Positions 1 through 7,535 of a stretch of DNA of 30,296 nucleotides are shown here, piece after piece (the first letter of the stretch is position 1; every line of letters begins with the position of its first letter). The stretch is from the NCBI GenBank assembly GCA_964424545.1, contig CAYRJN010000023.1, positions 1 to 30,296 of the forward strand, given 5' to 3'. The DNA comes from JAUVIB01 sp964424545. Its GTDB lineage: Bacteria > Calditrichota > Calditrichia > Calditrichales > Calditrichaceae. Below the pieces are notes generated by a model. That model saw only the letters and a list, made by a program, of their open reading frames with translations. It was not told the DNA's origin and did not search any database. The translations under genes were made by a program, and so were the position numbers.

Positions 1-163
1 GAGATATAGAATATACAAAAAACTACAAAACTTAACTGACTAAGTAGAATTAAATTACGGACAGTTAATTGAAGAAAATTCTTTTTTAAAAAAACGCCTA
101 AGTGCGTATGAAGGGTTACCCCAAATTATTACCGCTAATCCTGAAATAAAAAGAATCATTTCC

Positions 164-1099
164 TTGATAAAGAAAGTTGCTTTGACCGATGCAACCATTC
201 TTATTGAAGGTGAATCGGGAACGGGAAAATCGCTTTTTGCTCGTTTATCCCATTATTTTAGCCCGCGCAGAAAGGGGCCTTTTGTAGAGATAAATTGCGG
301 AGCCATTCCACATGATTTATTGGAGAGCGAATTATTCGGTCATGAACGCGGCGCTTTTACCGGAGCGGTATCTAATAAAAAAGGGAAATTCGAATTGGCT
401 GACAATGGAACTCTTTTCCTTGATGAAATCGGAGAAATGCCCCAAGATTTACAAGTGAAATTACTTCATATTTTGGAAAATCAAAAATTCAGTCGGCTCG
501 GCGGCACTAAAGCCATTGAAACAAACAGCCGCATCGTCGCCGCCACAAACAGAAAATTAATAGAAGAAGTCAAAAATGGTAATTTCAGAGAAGATCTTTA
601 CTATCGCTTACGAGTCGTTTATTTACATATTCCTCCGTTGCGGGATCACAAAGAAGATATACCGCTGCTGATCAATTATTTTCTTAAAAAGCATGAATAT
701 GTTATTAAACGAACAATCAATACCGTTGATCCGAAAGCGCTCGATATCTTAAAATCATTCTCATGGCCGGGCAATATAAGAGAACTTGAAAATGTCGTCT
801 TACAATCTATGATCTTTTCAACATCGGAAAGCCTAAAAGCGGGAGATCTTCCGCAAGAACTTCGCGAAGCTCAAGAAATTCAATCAATTGATATTCCGGA
901 AACTAAAGCGGAGCTTCAAAATGCAAAATCCAAAGAGGTCGAGAAAATAAGCGGCGCTCTCGAATACCGTTTTTTAGATCATTTATTGACAAAAACCAAA
1001 GGCAATATATCGGAAGCAGCGCGAATTAGTGGCTACGATCGTAGACAAATTCAAAATTTGGTCAAAAAACACAGGGTTAATACGGAGAATTACAAATAG
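164..1099 (+). CDS. Sigma-54-dependent transcriptional activator, N-terminal part missing or broken
   Basis: This is an NtrC-type enhancer-binding protein that would use ATP to open promoters held by sigma-54 RNA polymerase. Numbered from the TTG at 164, Walker A (GESGTGKS) is at residues 16-23, the sigma-54 contact loop GAFTGA at 63-68 and Walker B (TLFLDE) near 83-88. A Fis-type helix-turn-helix occupies about 268-305. The reading frame stays open upstream to 44 and encodes the usual linker (LIEENSFLKKRL, then a 'NPEIKRI' stretch), but has no ATG, GTG or TTG there. A TAA at 41-43 closes it. Homology therefore begins before the only possible start, and no Shine-Dalgarno precedes that TTG. 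Either a nonsense mutation has separated a receiver or sensor domain, or the sequence has an error. The AAA+ core itself looks intact. The next gene has a sigma-54 promoter and is the obvious target. Confidence 0.85.
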   Translation: MIKKVALTDATILIEGESGTGKSLFARLSHYFSPRRKGPFVEINCGAIPHDLLESELFGHERGAFTGAVSNKKGKFELADNGTLFLDEIGEMPQDLQVKLLHILENQKFSRLGGTKAIETNSRIVAATNRKLIEEVKNGNFREDLYYRLRVVYLHIPPLRDHKEDIPLLINYFLKKHEYVIKRTINTVDPKALDILKSFSWPGNIRELENVVLQSMIFSTSESLKAGDLPQELREAQEIQSIDIPETKAELQNAKSKEVEKISGALEYRFLDHLLTKTKGNISEAARISGYDRRQIQNLVKKHRVNTENYK

Positions 1100-1175
1100 A
1101 CCTTATAGAAAAATTCGTAGACTTCCCAAAGACGCGCCACGTCAACAACGATTTTTAATCACAATAGACCTTATA
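1095..1175. repeat. 13-base direct repeat AATAGACCTTATA, two copies
   Basis: Identical 13-base copies lie at 1095-1107 and 1163-1175, 68 bases apart. The first overlaps the stop codon of the sigma-54 activator. They could be a duplication scar or binding sites; nothing else identifies them. Confidence 0.6.
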
Positions 1176-1562
1176 AATTGCACTTCAACAATAAAAAAAA
1201 GAAAGAGCGTTAATTATTTTTCAACATGTGTATTCTACATATTTTCGGAAACGCGAAATCTAATTTCGCAGGCTATATAACCTATTATTCTCCTGTAAAT
1301 GTTCCAAATTATAAATATCCACAATATCGCGAAAAAAACAAACCATTCTAACTCCAATAAAAACAATTGACGATACAATTATTTCCTGTCATAGATCCTT
1401 TTTACCCGTAAATGAGAATTAATAATAAATGAAATTTAAATTAAAGGACTTATAAAACGTGTGAAATAAGACTTCTCAATAGTATAAAAAGGTATCTATT
1501 AGTATTCTAAAGACGAACCAATATCTTATTGTTTTTATATAAGTTATATTTTTAAATACAAC
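1100..1562. other. Intergenic region between activator gene and sigma-54 promoter
   Basis: This stretch has no supported gene. It holds a 7-bp inverted repeat at 1253-1269 and the second copy of a 13-base direct repeat whose first copy overlaps the activator's stop codon. The rest is AT-rich. Enhancer sites for the neighbouring activator would be expected here because sigma-54 activators bind upstream of their promoters. Confidence 0.6.
1253..1269. repeat. Inverted repeat GCGAAAT-CTA-ATTTCGC
   Basis: A perfect 7-bp inverted repeat with a 3-base spacer. No T-tract follows, so it is not a terminator. Dyads of this size upstream of a sigma-54 promoter are typical activator binding sites, although it lies about 300 bases from the -24/-12 element, farther than usual. 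The assignment as an enhancer site is inference. Confidence 0.4.
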
Positions 1563-1579
1563 TTGGCATACTATCTGCT
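1563..1579 (+). promoter_or_regulatory. Sigma-54 (-24/-12) promoter for the SPW gene
   Basis: TTGGCATACTATCTGCT matches the sigma-54 consensus at TTGGCA and TGCT. The invariant GG (1565-1566) and GC (1577-1578) are separated by exactly 10 bases. It sits 62 bases upstream of the ATG at 1641 and downstream of a sigma-54 activator gene. Mismatches are confined to the variable middle and one T of the -12 box. Confidence 0.7.
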
Positions 1580-1640
1580 GTATATAACAATGAGTGCGAA
1601 AATAACAACAACCGTTAAACCAAAAAAGGAGGATTTAAAA

Positions 1641-1967
1641 ATGTGGCAAGCATGGACAAACGCAATCTTAGGACTCTGGCTAATAATAGCGGCTTTTTTA
1701 TCTTTTTCACCCATCGGCAATCTCTGGGATAATCTGCTGGTGGGCGTTATCGTCGCCATAGCCGGATTTGCTATGATTAAAGAAAAATCATGGCAGGGAT
1801 GGCTTTCCGCAATAATGGGTATATGGCTAATCATTGCCGCTTTCATTCCTCTATTGCAAGCCCACACCGGAAATCTCTGGAATGATTTGCTCAGCGGTAT
1901 TTTAGTAACCATTGCCGGATTCGGCGCTATGGACAGTTCCACTTCGAGCCATCAAGTTGCCCATTAA
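1641..1967 (+). CDS. SPW repeat-family small membrane protein (two repeats)
   Basis: This is a 108-residue inner-membrane protein made of two similar halves. Each half starts with a W-Q-x-W motif (WQAWTNAILGLWLIIAAF and WQGWLSAIMGIWLIIAAF) and ends in an IAGF-type helix, giving four predicted membrane segments. This is the pattern of the SPW repeat family (PF03779), whose function is not established. The frame is open from 1563, but a strong AAGGAGG at 1626-1632 placed 8 bases before ATG 1641 decides the start. Expression probably depends on the sigma-54 promoter at 1563-1579 and the activator encoded just upstream. A rho-independent terminator follows 25 bases after the stop, so the gene is monocistronic. 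Confidence 0.85.
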   Translation: MWQAWTNAILGLWLIIAAFLSFSPIGNLWDNLLVGVIVAIAGFAMIKEKSWQGWLSAIMGIWLIIAAFIPLLQAHTGNLWNDLLSGILVTIAGFGAMDSSTSSHQVAH

Positions 1968-1992
1968 GTTAAAACGGCAATACGATGAATAT

Positions 1993-2020
1993 AAACCGGG
2001 TCCTTAGCCCGGTTTTTTTT
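1993..2020 (+). terminator. Rho-independent terminator after the SPW gene
   Basis: Stem AAACCGGG / CCCGGTTT with a 7-base loop runs directly into eight T residues (2013-2020). Confidence 0.9.
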
Positions 2021-2031
2021 GATAAGGGATT

Positions 2032-2292
2032 ATGGTTGATGTAAACAAGTACCAATTATTATGCGATATTATGTATCGGCATACCGTTTCAATCGTTATA
2101 CTTGTATTTCAAAATTATTTTCCGATTTACGGAATACCTTTAAATATAGAATTATCCAAATTCTTAATAATCGACTACGCCGTTCAATTTAAATGGTCTA
2201 ACATACAATCCAGCCTATACAAATATATTGGTTATATAGTAATTTTTTTTTATATTGCCATGTATTTATTGTTATCAATCTTTCGATTCTAA
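2032..2292 (+). CDS. Doubtful small hydrophobic ORF
   Basis: An 86-codon frame starts at ATG 2032 with AAGGGA 5 bases upstream. The product is rich in Ile, Tyr and Phe, with a hydrophobic C-terminal stretch that could be one membrane segment. I recognise no family. It lies right after a terminator and has no identifiable promoter. AT-rich DNA readily yields such frames, so it may not be a gene. The rest of the 1968-2375 interval holds only the terminator. Confidence 0.22.
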   Translation: MVDVNKYQLLCDIMYRHTVSIVILVFQNYFPIYGIPLNIELSKFLIIDYAVQFKWSNIQSSLYKYIGYIVIFFYIAMYLLLSIFRF

Positions 2293-2375
2293 AAATTTCT
2301 TTTCTTATCGTGCGTTTTTTTGGCTAATCAATCGTTACGATTTGCGAAAATTTTTCATTCATTATTAATACAAAA

Positions 2376-3161
2376 ATGTATTTTAAATCTATTGTCAAAC
2401 ATATCGGTCACAAAACCATCGCCTTTTTTGAAGGATATGGAAAGCTTGTTATAATGGCCATAGAAGCGCTATGGGCTTTCCGCAAGATTCCTCAATACGT
2501 ACAACAGATTATAGAGCAATTTGTATATATCGGCAGGCGTTCCTTACCGCTCGTTATTTTAACCTCTATTTTTATTGGTTTAGCGCTCGGCGTTCAAATT
2601 GGCACGCAAATGAGTCCTTCCACACCGGCTTGGATCGAAGGCGGGCTTATCTTGAGATCAATGCTTTTAGAAATGGGGCCGATAATCATTGGCTTAATAT
2701 TATCCGGTCGTATCGCGTCAGGCATCGCTTCGGAACTGGGCGCAATGAAAGTAACCGAACAAATCGACGCCCTACGCGTATTGGCAATTGATCCGATTGA
2801 ATATCTTGTAATGCCGCGAATGGCGGCGGCGTTAATCGCCATCCCGGTTTTGATTGTTTTTGCCAATACTACCGGTATTTTATCGGGATACTTATCTTCT
2901 CATTTTACAATTCATTTAACATGGGAAGGTTTTATTAAAGGGATGCGCCATGTTTTTAATGAACGCGACGTATATACCAGCTTGATTAAAGCGCTTATTT
3001 TCGGTCAAGTTATTATTCTGTTCGGCTCATTTTTCGGAATGAATTCCAAAAGAGGCGCAAAAGGCGTGGGAAACGCCACCACCCATGCCGTAGTTTGGTC
3101 GTCTTTGGAAATTTTGGCACTCGATTATATCATATCGGCAATTTTATTCTTTATATGGTAA
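2376..3161 (+). CDS. mlaE: MlaE-type ABC transporter permease
   Basis: This is the membrane subunit of a phospholipid/ABC transporter that works with an MCE-domain protein in the inner membrane. The 261-residue length is normal for the family. An N-terminal amphipathic stretch precedes several membrane helices. The conserved central region reads GPIIIGLILSGRIASGIASELGAMKVTEQIDAL, the MlaE hallmark in which E-x-G-x-M-x-V-x-E-Q-I-D-A is nearly invariant. It starts the operon: mlaF begins 6 bases after its stop and mlaD 5 bases after mlaF. I see no clear Shine-Dalgarno before ATG 2376. No mlaA, mlaB or mlaC lies in the window, so this is the minimal three-gene form common outside Enterobacteria. 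Confidence 0.93.
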   Translation: MYFKSIVKHIGHKTIAFFEGYGKLVIMAIEALWAFRKIPQYVQQIIEQFVYIGRRSLPLVILTSIFIGLALGVQIGTQMSPSTPAWIEGGLILRSMLLEMGPIIIGLILSGRIASGIASELGAMKVTEQIDALRVLAIDPIEYLVMPRMAAALIAIPVLIVFANTTGILSGYLSSHFTIHLTWEGFIKGMRHVFNERDVYTSLIKALIFGQVIILFGSFFGMNSKRGAKGVGNATTHAVVWSSLEILALDYIISAILFFIW

Positions 3162-3167
3162 CTATCA

Positions 3168-3896
3168 ATGTTAGAAATTAAACAATTATATAAATCTTTT
3201 GACAATAAGAATATTTTAAACGGTGTAAATCTTAGCGTTTCGGATCGAGAAATTGTCAGCGTCATCGGCTTAAGCGGCACGGGGAAATCGGTTTTATTAA
3301 AAACCATTATCGGGCTTATAATTCCCGATAAAGGCGCAATTATTTTAGACGGCCGAGATATTACCGATTATACGGAACAGCAATATAATCAGTTTGTACG
3401 TCCGATTATGAGTATGGTTTTTCAGGAGGGCGCTCTTTGGGATTCCATGACCGTCGGACAAAATATCGATTTAGCCTTAAAAATACAAAAACGTCTCTCC
3501 ATGGAAGAACGGAGCATTCGTATTGAAAAGAGCTTGGAAATGGTTGGACTGCCACCAATTCAAAACCAATATCCTGATGAGTTAAGCGGAGGAATGATAA
3601 AACGGGTAGCTATTGCCAGAGCCATCGCCACTCAACCGAAATATCTATTATACGACGAGCCCACAACCGGATTGGACCCTGTTCTTTCAAATATGATTAA
3701 CGACCTAATCGTTGAGCTCAACCGGCGACTTGGAACGACATCTTTAATAATAAGCCATGATATTTCCGGAGTGGAACGAATTTCAAACCGCGTGGCCATG
3801 CTTTACAAAGGAAAAATTATCCATAGCTGCGTCGCCAAAGATTTATGGAAGCAGGATAATAAAATATTTAATAAATTTATTCATGGAAAGGCATAG
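3168..3896 (+). CDS. mlaF: MlaF-type ABC transporter ATPase
   Basis: This cytoplasmic ATPase powers the MlaE/MlaD lipid transporter. In the 242 residues, Walker A is GLSGTGKS (34-41). A Q-loop follows (MVFQEGALWDSMTV), then the ABC signature LSGGMIKRVAIARAI, Walker B LLYDEPTTGLDP and the switch histidine in IISHD. The signature has M-I-K-R in place of the common M-R-K-R, which is normal for this subfamily. The gene lies between mlaE and mlaD with gaps of 6 and 5 bases, so the three are cotranscribed. The ATG at 3168 fits the alignment; only a weak ribosome-binding site is visible. Confidence 0.93.
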   Translation: MLEIKQLYKSFDNKNILNGVNLSVSDREIVSVIGLSGTGKSVLLKTIIGLIIPDKGAIILDGRDITDYTEQQYNQFVRPIMSMVFQEGALWDSMTVGQNIDLALKIQKRLSMEERSIRIEKSLEMVGLPPIQNQYPDELSGGMIKRVAIARAIATQPKYLLYDEPTTGLDPVLSNMINDLIVELNRRLGTTSLIISHDISGVERISNRVAMLYKGKIIHSCVAKDLWKQDNKIFNKFIHGKA

Positions 3897-3901
3897 CCCA
3901 A

Positions 3902-4765
3902 ATGAAAACAAGAAAGAATGAATTTGCCATAGGTTTATCCGTAACTATCGCCACTGTTATTGTGATTTTTACCATTTTATGGCTGGGTAAATCGAATTTC
4001 CTCGTTAAGGGATTACATTTAAATATGATTGTGCAGGATGCACACGGACTTAGCATAGGCGATGAAATATTATATAAAGGAATGGCGGTAGGCGCCGTAC
4101 AAGATGCTGTAATCGAAACTAATGATATATTGATACGCTTAAAAATAGAAAAAGCGCCGCCTCTGCCCAAAGATTCGCGATTTATCATCAAAAGTATAAA
4201 TCTATTGGGCGAAATGGCGGTTGAAATTATTCCGGGCAAATCAAGCGATTTTCTCAATTTCGGCGAAACCGTTAACGGAGAAACGGAGCAGGGTATTTCC
4301 GAACTTGTTAGTCAGGGTAAACATTTAAAAACACAATTAGATAGCATTTTGCAAAATATAAACACCCTTTCCGGCAAAAATACCTCCCAAAATATTAACC
4401 GGCTTATCAACGCATGGATAATGACTTCACAAAATTTAAATGAAATCATAAACGGCGACCTAAAAATGACCATCGCAAATATTAAAGAGATAAGTGAACA
4501 GAACAAACAGCCCATCCACTCTATTTTGGATACCCTTGGTCGAAACTCGGAAGCAATCGGCGCAACAATCAGAAATTTACAGGCAGTAACCCAAAAATTA
4601 AATATACTGTTATCAAAAATTCAAAACGGAGTGGGAACGCTTGGCAAACTATCTTCCGAAGATACACTTTATCGGCATTTCGACAGTACCGTTAAACATT
4701 TGGATTCGCTGATTATCGATATCAAGAAAAATCCCAATCGTTACTTTGAAGTAAAGGTATTTTGA
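3902..4765 (+). CDS. mlaD: MlaD-type MCE-domain lipid-binding protein
   Basis: This is a substrate-binding subunit anchored in the inner membrane with its bulk in the periplasm. A single N-terminal helix (about residues 9-30) is followed by the MCE domain (about 36-115), with typical DAHGLSIGDEILYKGMAVGAV and INLLGEMAVEI stretches. The remaining 170 residues are polar and helical and probably form the coiled-coil tunnel seen in longer MCE proteins. At 287 residues it is longer than E. coli MlaD (183). GGAAAGG inside the end of mlaF serves as ribosome-binding site. It is the last gene of the operon; a convergent minus-strand gene ends 141 bases downstream and I find no strong terminator between them. 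Confidence 0.9.
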   Translation: MKTRKNEFAIGLSVTIATVIVIFTILWLGKSNFLVKGLHLNMIVQDAHGLSIGDEILYKGMAVGAVQDAVIETNDILIRLKIEKAPPLPKDSRFIIKSINLLGEMAVEIIPGKSSDFLNFGETVNGETEQGISELVSQGKHLKTQLDSILQNINTLSGKNTSQNINRLINAWIMTSQNLNEIINGDLKMTIANIKEISEQNKQPIHSILDTLGRNSEAIGATIRNLQAVTQKLNILLSKIQNGVGTLGKLSSEDTLYRHFDSTVKHLDSLIIDIKKNPNRYFEVKVF

Positions 4766-4906
4766 TATAATTACTCTGTTTTCTGCGTTTGCAAAAAGGC
4801 GGATCAATAAACTTATTATAAAAAGTTCGCACAAAGCTCTTTTAAGATTAGCGGTTCGTTAAGTAATAAAACACAGGAGATAATTTAAATTATTTCGTCA
4901 TTTATT

Positions 4907-5287
4907 TTAAAAAGATGATGAAAAGTCGCGCGCTTTGTCGCCTCGTAAATAATCGACCAAACCCAACATCCCCTCTACCAAATATTTACAATTATAACCG
5001 TTCAGCGTTAAATAATGGCGTGCAAGCGAGGCACGGTCATAATGCGGGCAAAGCGTAACGATTACTTTATCTTTATCAAGCTCATCCAATCGCTGCGGCA
5101 GCTCATTTATGGGAATGTTTTTGGCAAATTCCAGCTTCCACGCTTTAACCTCTTCCGGGAAACGAATATCAATAAGCTGAACATCTCCTTTTTTATACAA
5201 AGATAACATGGTTTTGATATTTATTTTCATTCTGATGCGTTCATCATAATCGAAATTTTTCAAATATTCATCGAAATTCATATCCAA
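4907..5287 (-). CDS. Rhodanese-like sulfurtransferase, unusual active-site loop
   Basis: This is a single-domain rhodanese of 126 residues. LIDIRFPEEVKAW is the family's D-x-R-x-x-x-E strand and NIPINELPQRLDEL the following helix. The active-site loop CPHYDR places a cysteine at 80 and arginine at 85. The six-residue loop length is that of sulfur-transferring rhodaneses, but PHYD in place of the usual small residues (such as CSSGTR) is unusual and could change substrate. The first 20 residues are an acidic helical extension. The gene follows the CDF exporter by 7 bases and is surely cotranscribed with it. A second rhodanese of the same size lies at 10310-10687. Substrate unknown. Confidence 0.88.
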   Translation of the reverse strand: MDMNFDEYLKNFDYDERIRMKINIKTMLSLYKKGDVQLIDIRFPEEVKAWKLEFAKNIPINELPQRLDELDKDKVIVTLCPHYDRASLARHYLTLNGYNCKYLVEGMLGLVDYLRGDKARDFSSSF

Positions 5288-5294
5288 CTCCTCA

Positions 5295-6194
5295 TTATTG
5301 GTTATGCAACAAATCTTTTACTTGGCATGTATCGCACTCAAACTGAATGGTTACATGATTTATCTCATAGTCCTTATGTAAGATTTTTTCAATTTCTTCC
5401 AGTAATAATACCGTTTCGCTTACCGGGCGATCTTCAATATCCGCATGGGCCTCAAAATGGATATGATTTTCATCCATCTGCCATAAATGCACATGATGGA
5501 TATTTTTTATCCCGTCAATAGCCGTCAATTTATCGTTGATATCTTCAATGGATATATTTCCAGGGCTAGCCATTAAAACAATATCCAAAGCCTCTTTCAA
5601 AATATGATAGCTTTCTTTGGTAATATAGAGGGAAATCAATACCGTAAGCAGCGGATCAACCCAATAAACGCCCCATAACCAAATGGCCAATCCCCCGATT
5701 ATAACGCCCATACTGGAAACCGCATCGCTAAGCAAATGCAAATAGGCGGAACGAATATTCATATTATTTTTGGATCCGGCGCGCAAAAGCAACGTTCCGA
5801 TGGTATTGGCCAGTAACCCGACCAGAGCAACGACAATCATTAGTCCTCCATTTATGGGCTCCGGAGCAATAAAACGGTTATAAGCCTCATAAAAAAGATA
5901 TAAACTGATGACGACCAGTACCGATGCGTTAATAATAGCGGCGACAATCTGCGCGCGTTTTAAACCGAAGGTATAACGAGGACTCTTCGGCCTCTCGTTC
6001 AATTGGATAGCGATATAACTAATGACTACGGCGATACCATCGCTAAAATTATGCAACGCGTCGGAAATAAGCGACAAACTACCCGAAATAACGCCACCGA
6101 TAATCTCAGCCGCAGTGATTATCAGATTCAATATTAACGTTATCAATAAACGCATACTCGAAACAGGCGGTTTATGATTATGATCGTGCCCCAT
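5295..6194 (-). CDS. Cation diffusion facilitator exporter, zinc type (CzcD/ZitB-like)
   Basis: This is a proton-driven efflux carrier for Zn(II) or similar divalent metals in the inner membrane, 299 residues with six predicted membrane helices. A His-rich N-terminus (MGHDHNH) is followed by the first metal motif H48-x-x-x-D52 in SDALHNFSD and the second H153-x-x-x-D157 in HLLSDAVSS. His in both motifs is the pattern of zinc/cadmium rather than iron or manganese carriers. The C-terminal cytoplasmic domain has the dimer motif HHVHLWQMDENHIHFEAH and ends in CDTC. The gene lies downstream of the arsenic genes on the same strand after a 203-base gap, so it may have its own promoter. It is paired with the rhodanese at 4907. 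Confidence 0.93.
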   Translation of the reverse strand: MGHDHNHKPPVSSMRLLITLILNLIITAAEIIGGVISGSLSLISDALHNFSDGIAVVISYIAIQLNERPKSPRYTFGLKRAQIVAAIINASVLVVISLYLFYEAYNRFIAPEPINGGLMIVVALVGLLANTIGTLLLRAGSKNNMNIRSAYLHLLSDAVSSMGVIIGGLAIWLWGVYWVDPLLTVLISLYITKESYHILKEALDIVLMASPGNISIEDINDKLTAIDGIKNIHHVHLWQMDENHIHFEAHADIEDRPVSETVLLLEEIEKILHKDYEINHVTIQFECDTCQVKDLLHNQ

Positions 6195-6397
6195 TATTTC
6201 ATTTACCTTAAATAATATTCGTTTCGGAATTTAAACAAATTTTCTTTTTTTATATAATAATAATTTAGAAAACTTTTTTCCAATTTAAAAATTTATGGTG
6301 CGAAACGCATTAAAGAGAACAAGCGCCGGCGCTTAAACAATATTGTAACCGTTCACCGGAAACATGGCAGCGGAATTGGTGACTAAAATTCATCACT

Positions 6398-6904
6398 TTA
6401 AGACGCTGATTTTTGGACGATCCAACCAATTATCAATGAAAACAAAATGGTTAGAATGGTTAATGCAATTGAAAATTTCACGCCGAAATATAGAATCAAC
6501 ACCGGAAGCAGATGCAATTTTATTGATCTGTTATAGATGAAAATGGCGATTAACTTATTTGACATACCGTTTTTTTTTAAATCTTTCAATAACGGATACC
6601 ACATATAAACCGAACCGACGGAAATTATACCGACTAATATTGCCAAAAGATAACCCTTAAAGCCGGCTTGTTTGCCAAGATGTTTTTTTACGATTTCCGG
6701 TTTGATAAACCAAAAGTTAAGACACATAACAATAAAAACAATCAACAAAAAAGGCGCAATTTGAATAATCAGCGCAATAAATATGCCAAACGATTTACGG
6801 AATAACGCGCCATTAATAAAATATAGGATAATATATGCGCTTGAAAGTACGCTTAATGCAAGCCATGATCTATTCCTTTTTGATTTGCCAGCCAAGGATT
6901 TCAT
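6398..6904 (-). CDS. Permease, second half of a split COG0701/DUF318-type transporter
   Basis: This is an integral membrane protein of 168 residues with four or five predicted helices. A basic N-terminus is followed by IAPFLLIVFIVMCLNFW, KHLGKQAGFKGYLLAILVGIISVG and IAIFIYNRSIKLHLLPVLILYFG. The last matches the YNR-x-(I/V)-K-x-x-L-P segment I associate with the PF03773 permease family, usually a single chain of about 300 residues or more. Its start codon overlaps the stop of the upstream 139-residue permease (ATGA at 6901-6904), so the two halves are translated together and probably assemble. The family includes ArsP, an organoarsenical exporter, but these halves are distant and the substrate is unknown. 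Confidence 0.75.
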   Translation of the reverse strand: MKSLAGKSKRNRSWLALSVLSSAYIILYFINGALFRKSFGIFIALIIQIAPFLLIVFIVMCLNFWFIKPEIVKKHLGKQAGFKGYLLAILVGIISVGSVYMWYPLLKDLKKNGMSNKLIAIFIYNRSIKLHLLPVLILYFGVKFSIALTILTILFSLIIGWIVQKSAS

Positions 6905-7320
6905 AATATATATCCCATTATTATTCCGATTGCTATGGCGCTTATAAAGGATGTTGCGCTTCTAACTATCGCAAAACGCTTCCCGAAATAAAAGACTTCG
7001 GCAGGCAGTTGAATTACGCCTACCGTTACCCACGACACGATAAAAGCGGTAACGGCGACAAGGCCGACACCGTTTGCCAGTAAACCAGCGCCTATTACAT
7101 AACTTACAATCGGATTGCCAAGAGATAGACCTCCGAAAATAGCGGCGATCAAAGGATCTAATAATACATTCCCTGAAAAAAGTTTTTTATACGATTCGGA
7201 AGGAACTACCGCCTGAATTAAAGCGACAACCATCAAAACGGAAAGGATTATGGGAATAACCGATCGAAACGCTTTCCACGATTTGTCGATTACAATTTTA
7301 AATTTATCATTATTATTCAT
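6901..7320 (-). CDS. Permease, first half of a split COG0701/DUF318-type transporter
   Basis: This is a membrane protein of 139 residues with about four helices. SVIPIILSVLMVVALIQAVVP, LLDPLIAAIFGGLSLGNPIVSYVIG and VTAFIVSWVTVGVIQLP resemble one repeat of PF03773 permeases. The cysteine motif common in that family is here replaced by SLGNPIVS. The frame is open to 7344, but AGGA seven bases before the ATG at 7320 makes that the likely start (MNNNDKFK). It overlaps the next gene by 4 bases. It lies 215 bases after the ACR3 gene on the same strand, so it is either distal in the arsenic operon or separately transcribed. Confidence 0.75.
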   Translation of the reverse strand: MNNNDKFKIVIDKSWKAFRSVIPIILSVLMVVALIQAVVPSESYKKLFSGNVLLDPLIAAIFGGLSLGNPIVSYVIGAGLLANGVGLVAVTAFIVSWVTVGVIQLPAEVFYFGKRFAIVRSATSFISAIAIGIIMGYIL

Positions 7321-7535
7321 TTTTGTTCCTATCATTTTTAACAAGCTGCCCTATGCTTTAACTTGAAGACAAAAATCTACTCGATTTTTTCTCCCGAAAT
7401 CGGATAATATGGGATACATTCCATAAAAACTTACCTGTTCTTTAAGTTGATTTATAACTAATTCCCATACACCACCCGACCGATAGAGATAATATACATA
7501 AATACAATTCGTTAACGAATAAAAAATAAAATTGG

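Noticed and set aside
4880..4893. ATAATTTAAATTAT palindrome between mlaD and the convergent rhodanese gene
   Set aside because: Pure A/T palindromes are expected by chance in this composition and no T-tract or promoter context supports a function.
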